12,624 nucleotides of DNA, taken from JAWXBG01 sp044375415. Lineage in GTDB: Bacteria > Bacteroidota > Bacteroidia > Flavobacteriales_D > Sanyastnellaceae. The notes below the pieces were generated by a model. That model searched no databases. It saw only the letters and a list, made by a program, of their open reading frames with translations, and was not told where the DNA came from. Both the position numbers and the translations under genes were made by a program. Shown piece after piece: positions 1-6,902 of the stretch; position 1 is the first letter of the stretch; the number at the start of each line of letters is the position of its first letter. The stretch lies in NCBI GenBank assembly GCA_044375415.1, contig JBILMS010000077.1, positions 1 to 12,624 of the forward strand, read 5' to 3'.

Positions 1-2
1 AC

Positions 3-1103
3 TTTGCCGGTGAAAAGCTCAGGCTAGTTGACAAGCAGACTGCAGAGATAAAAGAGGTTGAAGTTTTTGTTGCTATTCTAGGGGCGAGTCAACTAACCTA
101 CGTTGAAGCGGTAGACAGTCAGAAGAAGGAAGAGTTTATAACTGCTTGCGAAAATGCCCTTCACTATTTTGGTGGTGTTCCTGCTGCCATTGTTCCGGAT
201 AATTTAAAATCCGCGGTAACAAAAACACATCGGTATGAGCCACAGATCAATGAAAACTTTGAAGCCTTTGCTATTCACTATGGCATGGCAGTGTTACCTG
301 CTAGAGCCTATAAACCCAAGGACAAATCGTTGGTTGAAGGAGCTGTAAAAATTACTTACCGCAGAATCTATGTTCATCTTTCCAGTGAACCCTATGAATC
401 GTTAGAAGAGCTTAACAAGGATATTTGGAAGTACCTGGAAATACACAACAAAACCCCTATGCAGGGACTTGATTACTCTCGCAAACAACAGTTTGAAGAC
501 TATGAAAGGAATGCCCTGCAGCCACTTCCATCCATTCGTTTTGAAATCTTCAAACTGGCTCGACTTACGGTGATGAAAAACGGATATGTTCAACTTACCG
601 AAGATCGCCATTATTACAGCGTTCCGCACCAATATGTGAGTAAGAAAATCAAGCTTATTTATACGGTTACAAAAGTGAAAATATTCTATAAATATCAAAT
701 CATTGCCGAGCATATCCGACTTCGAAAGAGGGGCGCGTTCAGCACAAATCCGGATCATCTTGCCAGTGAACACAAGTTCCAAACTGAATGGAACCCGGAG
801 CACTTCATACTCAGAGCACGTGAGATCCATCCTGATGTGGAAAACTATATCTCAGGATTACTTGCAAGCAGGCAGTATCCTGAACAGGCCTATAGAGGAT
901 GTATGGGCATATTATCATTCGCCAAAAGAGTTGGCGTAGATAGGTTGGCGAAAGCTTGTCGTCGGGGTCATGAGGCCGGTTCATATGGTTTTAAGACCAT
1001 TGAAACAATCCTTCAAAAGGGTCTTGAAAACTACAGAGAAGAACACTCTACACGACCCATGCCCGGTCACAACAACATACGGGGAAAAGAGTATTACAAA
1101 TAA
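3..1103 (+). CDS. istA: IS21 transposase IstA, 5'-truncated by window edge
   Basis: DDE (RNase H-fold) transposase that cuts and joins the IS ends. The frame is open from the first complete codon at position 3, so the true start lies outside the window; 366 residues are visible, against about 500 for the family. The N-terminal helix-turn-helix DNA-binding region and the first catalytic Asp (normally just before the FAGEKL seen at the edge) are missing. The second Asp is in VPDNLKSAV (codon 198-200) and the catalytic Glu in KSLVEGAV (codon 336-338). A Mu-transposase-like beta-barrel follows (about 582-720, NGYVQL...HYYSVP), then the conserved IstA C-terminal helical region. An internal ATG at 285 would leave out the second Asp and is not the start. 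istB follows after 25 nt. Identification is firm from motifs and order. Confidence 0.93.
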   Translation, partial: FAGEKLRLVDKQTAEIKEVEVFVAILGASQLTYVEAVDSQKKEEFITACENALHYFGGVPAAIVPDNLKSAVTKTHRYEPQINENFEAFAIHYGMAVLPARAYKPKDKSLVEGAVKITYRRIYVHLSSEPYESLEELNKDIWKYLEIHNKTPMQGLDYSRKQQFEDYERNALQPLPSIRFEIFKLARLTVMKNGYVQLTEDRHYYSVPHQYVSKKIKLIYTVTKVKIFYKYQIIAEHIRLRKRGAFSTNPDHLASEHKFQTEWNPEHFILRAREIHPDVENYISGLLASRQYPEQAYRGCMGILSFAKRVGVDRLAKACRRGHEAGSYGFKTIETILQKGLENYREEHSTRPMPGHNNIRGKEYYK

Positions 1104-1128
1104 AATAAACAAATAAAAACAACAACAA

Positions 1129-1881
1129 ATGAATGCAAAAACCTTAGAAAAAATGAGTCAAATGAAACTCACAGGAATGGTAAAAGCCCTTCGAAGTAAC
1201 ATTGAAACCGAGCGGATGGAGTCATTAACTGCCGATGAAATGGTTACCTCACTCATCGAAGCGGAGTGGGATGAAAGGTACAATCGAAAACTAGACCGGA
1301 GCCTTCAAAGGGCACGGTTCCGATACAAGGCTACTGTAGAACAGATCAACTTTGAAAGTGATAGAGGACTTGACAAAAATCAAATTATGCGCCTAGCAGA
1401 ATGCAATTTCATTCGCAAAAAAGAAAACATACTGATTACAGGAAGCACAGGTATAGGTAAAAGTTACATCGCATCTGCACTTGGCTTTCAGGCTTGTTCT
1501 GACGGGTTCTCGGTCATGTATCATCACAGCACACGCATGTTCTCTAAACTTAAAATTGCTAAGTCAGATGGTTCGTATCTCAAGGAACTTTCTCGAATCG
1601 AAAAGCAAAATCTTTTACTTATCGATGACTTCGGACTACAACCACTGGATGCCGCCAGTCGCAACATCCTCATGGACATCATCGAAGATCGTCATGGCAA
1701 ATCATCTACCATGTTTACTTCTCAAGTACCTGTGGGCCTTTGGCACGAAGTCATAGGTGAACAAACTATCGCCGATGCCATTCTCGACCGTATTGTGCAT
1801 GATGCACACCGAATCGAGATGACTGGAGAATCAATGAGAAAGAAAAACAAGGAAACAAAAATCGAGTTAAACCAACAATAA
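1129..1881 (+). CDS. istB: IS21 AAA+ ATPase helper IstB
   Basis: AAA+ ATPase related to DnaC. In the IS21 family it assembles on target DNA and stimulates IstA-mediated insertion. At 250 residues it has the full family length. Residues 1-90 are the N-terminal IstB helical region. Walker A is GSTGIGKS (105-112), Walker B LLLIDDFG (162-169), and a sensor-1-like TSQ lies at 197-199. The conserved C-terminal box ILDRIVHDAHRI (218-229) includes a candidate arginine finger, R221. The ATG follows a very A-rich leader (AACAACAA) with no Shine-Dalgarno sequence, normal for Bacteroidota. The gene lies 25 nt after istA and is probably co-transcribed with it. All catalytic motifs are intact. Confidence 0.95.
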   Translation: MNAKTLEKMSQMKLTGMVKALRSNIETERMESLTADEMVTSLIEAEWDERYNRKLDRSLQRARFRYKATVEQINFESDRGLDKNQIMRLAECNFIRKKENILITGSTGIGKSYIASALGFQACSDGFSVMYHHSTRMFSKLKIAKSDGSYLKELSRIEKQNLLLIDDFGLQPLDAASRNILMDIIEDRHGKSSTMFTSQVPVGLWHEVIGEQTIADAILDRIVHDAHRIEMTGESMRKKNKETKIELNQQ

Positions 1882-1945
1882 TTAATCATACATTTGATTA
1901 GTCAATGATCTTGATGATATAACGAACAAAGAAAAAGAAAAATGA

Positions 1946-2090
1946 GGGGGTCAATTTGCGCAACAACTGAGGGGTCAATTTCCGCGAAAAGCGGGGGTCA
2001 GTTTGCGCGAAAAACAGGGGGTCAATTTAAAAAGCAAGCATGGGGGTCAAGTTGTGCGAAAAGAGGGGGTCAATATGCGCGGAATGTCCA
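1946..2090 (+). repeat. IS21 right end with six ~24-bp repeats
   Basis: Six imperfect direct repeats of the form GGGGGTCAATTTGCGCGAAA have their TCAA or TCAG cores at 1951, 1975, 1998, 2022, 2047 and 2070, so the period is 23-25 bp. Copy 4 loses the GCGCG part, copy 2 reads TTTCCGCG and copy 5 GTTGTGCG. The array ends at the inferred IS terminus near 2090. IS21-family elements carry multiple terminal repeats thought to bind IstA, and the GACCCCC motif read on the other strand fits that pattern. The array starts 65 nt after the istB stop. The function is inferred from family knowledge. Confidence 0.8.
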
Positions 2091-2736
2091 CGCTGAGGCC
2101 ATTTCAGTTGCCGTAAACCGACATAAGCCCGAATTCGATTTGATGGCGGCACGGCTTTATCTGCAACTGGGAGAATTCGAGATAGCTCAGAATATTATAG
2201 ACGGTATAGTTGCCGCCTACGATTTAAACGAATCTCTTGAGTTTGAATTAATCAATGAAGCAGAAGCGCTCGATATCTGGGTTGAAATGTTGGAAACCGA
2301 CAATATAGAATTGAGCATATCACAAATAGAACAGCTGGATGATCTTGTAAGTGTATCCGAACCAAATAGTGGAGGATTAGCTTTATCCATTCTGCGACTA
2401 TATGGGATAAATAATGATGATGAACCCTTGGCTCCAATGCCTGAGTACATTGAGCTAAGGATGGCCAAAAAAACTCAGGAGGATCATGGTAATATGCTAG
2501 TTTATCCGAATCCTACTCAGGATTTTGTAGTTGTAAAACTCAATGATATTTCAATTAAAAGCGGTCGTATTGAGTTGACAGATGACCGTGGCAGAATAAT
2601 TCTTTCAGAGAACTGGGCAACAAATCAAATTGAATTTGTATTGAAATTTTACGGAGTCTCGTCTGGAAGCTATAGTCTACATTTGTTTGAGGGTGAAGAA
2701 CTAATAGAACAATGTAACCTCATTATCACCAAATGA
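2091..2736 (+). pseudogene. 3' remnant of large T9SS-exported protein, cut by IS21
   Basis: About 214 codons remain. An acidic helical stretch is followed by a T9SS type A sorting domain over the last 79 residues, starting LVYPNPTQDF and ending LIITK, with the typical turn G-SSGSYSLHLF. The helical part matches the C-terminal helical region of the 1831-residue protein on the other strand (its residues ~1635-1730) without visible gaps over about 100 residues: LGEFEIAQ against NGNVNDAE, IEQLDDLVSV against VQELDNLYNL, GGLALSILRLYG against GGRCAMQILNFYY. It is therefore the tail of a paralogue. The frame is open upstream through the IS end to an ATG at 1942, so a 264-residue chimera could be made, but it would lack a signal peptide and could not reach the T9SS. 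The original 5' part should lie beyond the IS, outside the window. Confidence 0.75.
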
Positions 2737-4238
2737 AAAAGCTGATTGTAAAATGTGTACTGCTAATTTCTTGCCTTAACGCAAAGAGCCAGTACACTTA
2801 TTTCAGCAACTTATATCAGGAGGGTGATGGTAGTCATGCAGAAGTTTCTGCTGCCATTGAATGTCACGATGATACCATCGTTTCATTCGGTGTTTGGAAT
2901 GCATTTACCAATCTCAACCATATTGTTAGAAAAACATTGATTAGCGGCGAATTAGTAGATTTCATTCTGATGGAAAATCCAGCGGATGTTTTCCCATATT
3001 TGGGTCTTGCGAATGCTTTCAGTATCCTTCCTGATTGGTCCGGTTATCTTTGGACTGGCACATGGGGAGGAAGCAGCGTAATTGGCAGAATTGTGAGATT
3101 AAATCTCAATTTGGACACGTTGTGGACCAGAAATTATGCGCTTTTTGACGAAGGACAAACTAGGTTTAACACACACCTTTTCTTACCCGATGGTATCATA
3201 GTCATTGGAGAGGATGCGAATGGAGAAACCAATGAAGGTTCCGATTTATTTGTTTTGAAAATAGATTACGAAGGCAATTACCTCTGGCATCAGATTGTGA
3301 ACTCCACCCCAAAGATAGAACGAGCACATTCGGCCTGTATTACCAATAATGGGAGTATTATTCTTGGAGGTTATCGCTCTCCTGATGTTGATGGCCTCAT
3401 TACAAAAACAAATGAATTTGGTGATTTCGAATGGGAGTTCTCTTTAGGAACAGATGAATTTCATGATGGCCCTGTAGTCATCACCGAAACCTCCGACGGT
3501 AATTACACCGCCGGCTGGGGCCTGAGTTATGATCTCGATATTCCACAGAATGAGTATAGCTACATTGATTCTATTATGCTTACCAAATTCACTTCTGATC
3601 AGGAAACTTTGTGGCAAAAGAGCTACTATTCCCGGAACAATGGAGCCGTAAATGACATTGAGGTACTCAGTGATGGTTCCATGGTCGTGCTTGGTACTTA
3701 CTACAACGAATTTGAAGGACAGGATACTTATGGCACCGTTTCATTTTTGATGAAAGTGGATGCTGAGGGAAATGAAATATGGTATCAAGAATACTATTAC
3801 GATGTCTGCGTATTCTGTGAAAGCAGGCTCTACGATCTGGAGCTAACAAGCGATGGTGGTTTTGCTATGGTGGGGGTCTACTTCGGCGGTGAAGCAGACT
3901 TCTACGACCATACCTGGTTGCTAAAAGTGGATGGCTGTGGATGCACCGAAGACTGTGGATGTCCACCTGTGGGTGTAGAAGGCCAGGACGCTCCGTTGAA
4001 CCTAGGCTTTCGGATGTGGCCCAATCCATCTTCAGAAAATGTTTTTATCAGCATCCAAGGAAGCAATGAGATTTTTACTTTCGAAATACGAAATGCTATA
4101 GGCCAAGTAGTCCGGCAACAACGTTTTCTTCATCATGATACAATAAATGTTCAGAGCCTCCAGTCCGGAGTGTACCTTGTCGCAATGAAAAATGCGGAGG
4201 GGGACATTATCACCAATCAAAAACTTTTGATCCGATGA
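2733..4238 (+). CDS. Secreted beta-propeller-like protein with T9SS type A tail
   Basis: 501 residues. A Sec signal peptide (MKKLIVKCVLLISCLNAKSQ, about 1-20) leads into repeated blade-like units (~25-397) marked by strands such as LFVLKIDYEGNYLW, GSIILGGY, SDGNYTAGW, SFLMKVDAEGNEIW and SDGGFAMVGVY, as in the delta-60/propeller-like proteins common in Bacteroidota. A Cys cluster C402-x-C404-x3-C408-x-C410 precedes the T9SS type A domain (427-501, RMWPNPSSENVF...SGVYLVAM...KLLIR). Predicted path: Sec to periplasm, then T9SS to the surface or medium with tail cleavage. The ATG overlaps the upstream remnant's stop (ATGA), suggesting translational coupling. It is a clear paralogue of the minus-strand 509-residue protein. 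No enzymatic motif was seen, so the molecular function is unknown. Its original promoter was probably upstream of the IS-disrupted gene. Confidence 0.88.
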   Translation: MKKLIVKCVLLISCLNAKSQYTYFSNLYQEGDGSHAEVSAAIECHDDTIVSFGVWNAFTNLNHIVRKTLISGELVDFILMENPADVFPYLGLANAFSILPDWSGYLWTGTWGGSSVIGRIVRLNLNLDTLWTRNYALFDEGQTRFNTHLFLPDGIIVIGEDANGETNEGSDLFVLKIDYEGNYLWHQIVNSTPKIERAHSACITNNGSIILGGYRSPDVDGLITKTNEFGDFEWEFSLGTDEFHDGPVVITETSDGNYTAGWGLSYDLDIPQNEYSYIDSIMLTKFTSDQETLWQKSYYSRNNGAVNDIEVLSDGSMVVLGTYYNEFEGQDTYGTVSFLMKVDAEGNEIWYQEYYYDVCVFCESRLYDLELTSDGGFAMVGVYFGGEADFYDHTWLLKVDGCGCTEDCGCPPVGVEGQDAPLNLGFRMWPNPSSENVFISIQGSNEIFTFEIRNAIGQVVRQQRFLHHDTINVQSLQSGVYLVAMKNAEGDIITNQKLLIR

Positions 4239-5272
4239 AACAAATTGTAATAATTGCTATTGTGTTATTATCCTGCTTGGGTAATCTGCACGGGCAACTT
4301 GTGGGTGTTATCAATGAAGAGTTTTATACGGACGATGGCAGTTTGGCAGGTTATCCTGCGGGATTCACTACCTACAGGATTTATGCGTTAACGCAAGACC
4401 CTACCGATTTCGTTGCTACAGTTTCCAGTGGAAATTTTTGTGGTTATCCGCTTTTCCTTGGTTCATCATTAGAAGCTCCTGCCGTCTGGAATTACTGTGA
4501 TGGCGGACCTCTCGGAAGTAGTCTTGATCCCAACGCATGTGATAGTCCATCCCTCGAATGTTACGATTCATTTTTAACCATTGGTTACGCTCCAGGTTTT
4601 GGGGCAATTGGCAGTATTCAATCCTTCGGAATACCGGCCGACGATTATGGCAATGGTTTCTTCTGCGAAGGGGAGTCGAGTTTAGCCGTTGATTACGGAG
4701 AAGCGGATGGAGGTTGGTATGTTCTACCGGGAGATGCCGGAGGTGTACCTCAACCCCCGGACAATAGGGTATTGATCGCCCAAATAACAGTACCTACCGG
4801 AACGCTTGAATATTGCCTGAACATAGCAGTCTATGATGAAGGAGTGGTGAACACCTTTTATGTTCATGATTTGTCCACTTACAATTCTGAATTCTGCGAA
4901 TTAGAAATTGATATCGTTGATGGATCTTCTCTTGGTCTGTGTAATGCGCCCCTTACCATCATAGAAGGCTGCATGGATTATTTGGCATGCAACTACGACC
5001 CCACGGCCGAATGGGACAACAACGTATGCACTTATCCCGGTTGTATGGATTCTGCGGCGTGTAACTATGATTCTACAGCCGGCTGCGAAAACGGGTCCTG
5101 TGAATATCCTGAATTAGAAGGTGATTTTAACTGCGATGGAGTGATTGGCATGGGTGACTTACTCACGTTTATTACCAACTTTGGTTGCTCCGAAGATTGT
5201 GATCTCTATGATATCAACGGAGATGGGGTAGTAAACATTTTGGATCTATTGATGCTCATGGGTAACATTTAA
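4235..5272 (+). CDS. Secreted Cys-rich protein with dockerin-like C-terminus
   Basis: 345 residues. A signal peptide (~1-20, MKQIVIIAIVLLSCLGNLHG) is followed by an N-terminal region (~21-240) I cannot assign to a named family; it contains TYRIYALTQDPTDFVATVSSG and several Cys. Two tandem 24-residue Cys repeats (245-268 and 269-292, GCMDxxACNYDxTA...C.YP) are of the GCTDPxACNYDPxA type widespread in Flavobacteriia. The end (297-345) holds two EF-hand-like dockerin-type calcium motifs, DFNCDGVIGMGDLLTFITNFG-like at 297 and DINGDGVVNILDLLMLM at 326. No T9SS type A or B tail is present. The ATG overlaps the preceding stop (ATGA), so it is the last gene of the plus-strand operon. The dockerin-like end could bind calcium or a partner protein, but no cohesin is visible here. 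Confidence 0.85.
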   Translation: MKQIVIIAIVLLSCLGNLHGQLVGVINEEFYTDDGSLAGYPAGFTTYRIYALTQDPTDFVATVSSGNFCGYPLFLGSSLEAPAVWNYCDGGPLGSSLDPNACDSPSLECYDSFLTIGYAPGFGAIGSIQSFGIPADDYGNGFFCEGESSLAVDYGEADGGWYVLPGDAGGVPQPPDNRVLIAQITVPTGTLEYCLNIAVYDEGVVNTFYVHDLSTYNSEFCELEIDIVDGSSLGLCNAPLTIIEGCMDYLACNYDPTAEWDNNVCTYPGCMDSAACNYDSTAGCENGSCEYPELEGDFNCDGVIGMGDLLTFITNFGCSEDCDLYDINGDGVVNILDLLMLMGNI

Positions 5273-5301
5273 TCTCGAATATATTTAAAGATTTTAAACA
5301 A

Positions 5302-5353
5302 GGAATACCCAAAAAATCGAAGTTTTCGAGGACTTTGTTTTCATGGAAACGTT
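5302..5353 (+). repeat. 52-bp intergenic direct repeat, copy 1
   Basis: Lies between the convergent operons. It aligns without gaps to 12570-12621 with 46 of 52 bases the same. The most conserved blocks are GGAATACC, AAAAATCGAAGTTTTCG, TTTGTTTTC and GGAAACGTT. The offset between copies is 7268 bp and the orientation is direct. It contains a small hairpin. It could be a dispersed genome-wide intergenic repeat, a terminator-like element, or a recombination substrate. Two copies in 12.6 kb favour a dispersed family. Confidence 0.85.
5311..5329 (-). terminator. possible weak intrinsic terminator of minus-strand operon
   Basis: Read on the minus strand: TCGAA, loop AAC, TTCGA, then six T. It sits 40 nt past the stop of the 509-residue gene, as expected for a Rho-independent terminator, but the stem is only 5 bp and AT-rich. 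The second repeat copy has the same CGAA/TTCG hairpin followed by TTTTT in the same orientation, where it would lie downstream of any minus-strand gene beyond the window edge. Low confidence. Confidence 0.3.
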
Positions 5354-5369
5354 AATAAGCTGCACCAAA

Positions 5370-6899
5370 CTAATCAACCACAATTTTTTCGGTCTGAATT
5401 ACCTGACCTTCAACGACCAAATTTAGGATGTATGATCCGGATGCATAATCTTCCACGTTTACCATATAAGTCGTCTTACCCGTTCTCGGCACAAAGGCTT
5501 CGATTTGTTTTCCCGTTATATCGTAAATGCACAATTCTGCATTCTGGTTATCTTCGAAAAAATACACGTTCAGATATTGGCTTGCGGGGTTGGGACCGCA
5601 GATAAAATATTTTCTAGCATCATTTTCTGTTTCGTTGACGCCTATCGTACAGTCCACATCACAACCCGGAACAAGGCAACCGCAAGCGTCAACTTTTACG
5701 AGCCAGCCTTGTTGGGATAAGCCTCCGGGAATATCGTCATTGTGCTCCGTAGCCTCACCACAGAATATGAAACCACCGTCGGAGGTCGATTTCAGATCGT
5801 GGGGTATATGCTCCACATAATCCCCCAGCCCATCTCCGATATCTTCGAGGTAATTAAAAAAACGTTCCCATTCAAGTTGCCCTGTTGCACTTACCTTCAT
5901 CAGCCAGGCTTCCCAATTGTCGAAGCCATCTTGCGGTATGCGCCTCCTAGCCAAAGAAACATAGCCACCACCCTGGGCTTCAACTATATGATAGTTCCAT
6001 TGGTCGTCGTACTGATCTCCCTCACTATTGCAGGTCCAGATATACTCTCCGTTAAAGTCAAAAGGCATTTTGACAATGCAAGGAATAATTCCACCGGACA
6101 GATCTGCGAAATTCATAGCCGCGACAATTCCATCCTGATCAACAATAATGTCATATACATATCCCCTGTTCACATCATCATTATCAAAGTACCAGTCTTC
6201 CGCACCCATAGAATCCAACTTAAACACCCTCCCATGACCTCCAGGTGAATATCCGCCCGCACCGATCACACCACCATCTGTTGTGGCCCAAAGAGATGTG
6301 CATTGTTCATAACTCAAAGGACTATTGTACACATATTGCCAAACCATTTCGAAGTCCGAGTTAAACTTCGTAACCATCCAATCATTTCCGGTCAAATCAC
6401 TGAATATTTGCGCCGAAACTGCGAAAGAGCCATCCTCAAAAGTTACTATATCGGTGGGAACCAGGAAATCGTTGTAATCATCCTCTCCATAATAGGCCGA
6501 AGGAAAATGTACAGTATTTATCGTATCCCCTTCAGAGTTGAATAACATAACAAAACATTCAGTGTGATCCATATAGCCCTTCGTGTTCGCCATGAAGAAA
6601 ACGGAATCTCCTATGACTGAATTGGCATTCACTCCAGAAGTAATTATGCCATCTTCATCTTGCAAATAATTTTCGGATTGCAAAACACCCTCATTGGAAT
6701 AGGAGATGGAAAAGATTTTATATCCCGCATTACCAATCGTATCAATTAAAGTTCCCGATACCAAATATCCATCGGTGGTGGACCAGACATGATGAAAGAC
6801 ACCATATGTGCCAACGGGCTCGCAAATATTAAACTCAGTTTGCGACTTCAGATGGCCAAAAGACCAAAATACAATCAAAATTACTACAGCTATTTTCAT
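5370..6899 (-). CDS. Secreted beta-propeller-like protein with T9SS type A tail (paralogue)
   Basis: 509 residues from the ATG at 6899. A TTG codon directly before it is in frame, but the ATG gives the normal signal peptide MKIAVVILIVFWSFGHLKSQ. The mature part (~21-400) has blade-like repeats: DWMVTKFNSDFEMVWQYVYN, TDGGVIGAGGYSPGG, RVFKLDSMGAEDWYF, AWLMKVSATGQLEWERFF, SDGGFIFCGEA. A Cys cluster (C406, C408, C413, C417 in KVDACGCLVPGCDVDC) precedes the T9SS type A domain (433-509, CGPNPASQYLNV...ASGSYILNLV...KIVVD). It aligns along its length with the plus-strand 501-residue protein, including the Cys cluster. It starts 3 nt after the stop of the giant gene, so the two are almost certainly one operon and translationally coupled. 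Predicted to be exported by Sec then T9SS. No enzymatic motif is seen, so the function is unknown. Confidence 0.88.
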   Translation of the reverse strand: MKIAVVILIVFWSFGHLKSQTEFNICEPVGTYGVFHHVWSTTDGYLVSGTLIDTIGNAGYKIFSISYSNEGVLQSENYLQDEDGIITSGVNANSVIGDSVFFMANTKGYMDHTECFVMLFNSEGDTINTVHFPSAYYGEDDYNDFLVPTDIVTFEDGSFAVSAQIFSDLTGNDWMVTKFNSDFEMVWQYVYNSPLSYEQCTSLWATTDGGVIGAGGYSPGGHGRVFKLDSMGAEDWYFDNDDVNRGYVYDIIVDQDGIVAAMNFADLSGGIIPCIVKMPFDFNGEYIWTCNSEGDQYDDQWNYHIVEAQGGGYVSLARRRIPQDGFDNWEAWLMKVSATGQLEWERFFNYLEDIGDGLGDYVEHIPHDLKSTSDGGFIFCGEATEHNDDIPGGLSQQGWLVKVDACGCLVPGCDVDCTIGVNETENDARKYFICGPNPASQYLNVYFFEDNQNAELCIYDITGKQIEAFVPRTGKTTYMVNVEDYASGSYILNLVVEGQVIQTEKIVVD

Positions 6900-6902
6900 C
6901 AA

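Larger units (their letters stand above)
1..2090 (+). mobile_element. IS21-family insertion sequence, right-hand part
   Basis: The element comprises istA (5' part outside the window), istB and a repeat-rich right end. The istA-istB order, the DDE transposase paired with an AAA+ helper, and the multiple end repeats are diagnostic of the IS21 family. I place the right boundary at about 2090, where TGTCCA gives the CA-3' end usual for this family; read inward from there the end starts 5'-TGGACATTCCGCG. The left end and target duplication lie outside the window, so this boundary is inferred. The visible part shows no frameshift or stop, so the copy may be active. It interrupts a T9SS-exported protein gene in the same orientation. 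Confidence 0.9.

Noticed and set aside
285..1103. istA starting at the ATG at 285
   Set aside because: The frame is open to the window edge and upstream codons encode conserved IstA catalytic-core sequence, including the second catalytic Asp.
1883..1900. TAATCA/TGATTA hairpin just after istB as a terminator
   Set aside because: Only 6 AT-rich base pairs and no following T-run; likely chance in AT-rich DNA.
1946..2090. CRISPR-like regular repeats
   Set aside because: The units are contiguous with no unique spacers, are imperfect, and abut the IS21 terminus; IS end binding sites explain them better.
1942..2090. Genuine N-terminus of a new protein
   Set aside because: The codons are the IS end repeats read through by chance; there is no signal peptide, and the low-complexity residues mirror the DNA repeats.
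5302..5353. Repeat as an integron attC site
   Set aside because: GTTAATA and GTTTGTn do not fit the GTTRRRY core and no matching RYYYAAC arm or integrase is visible.
6897..6902. TTG at 6902 as start of the 509-residue protein
   Set aside because: It adds one residue before an ATG that already gives a normal signal peptide.
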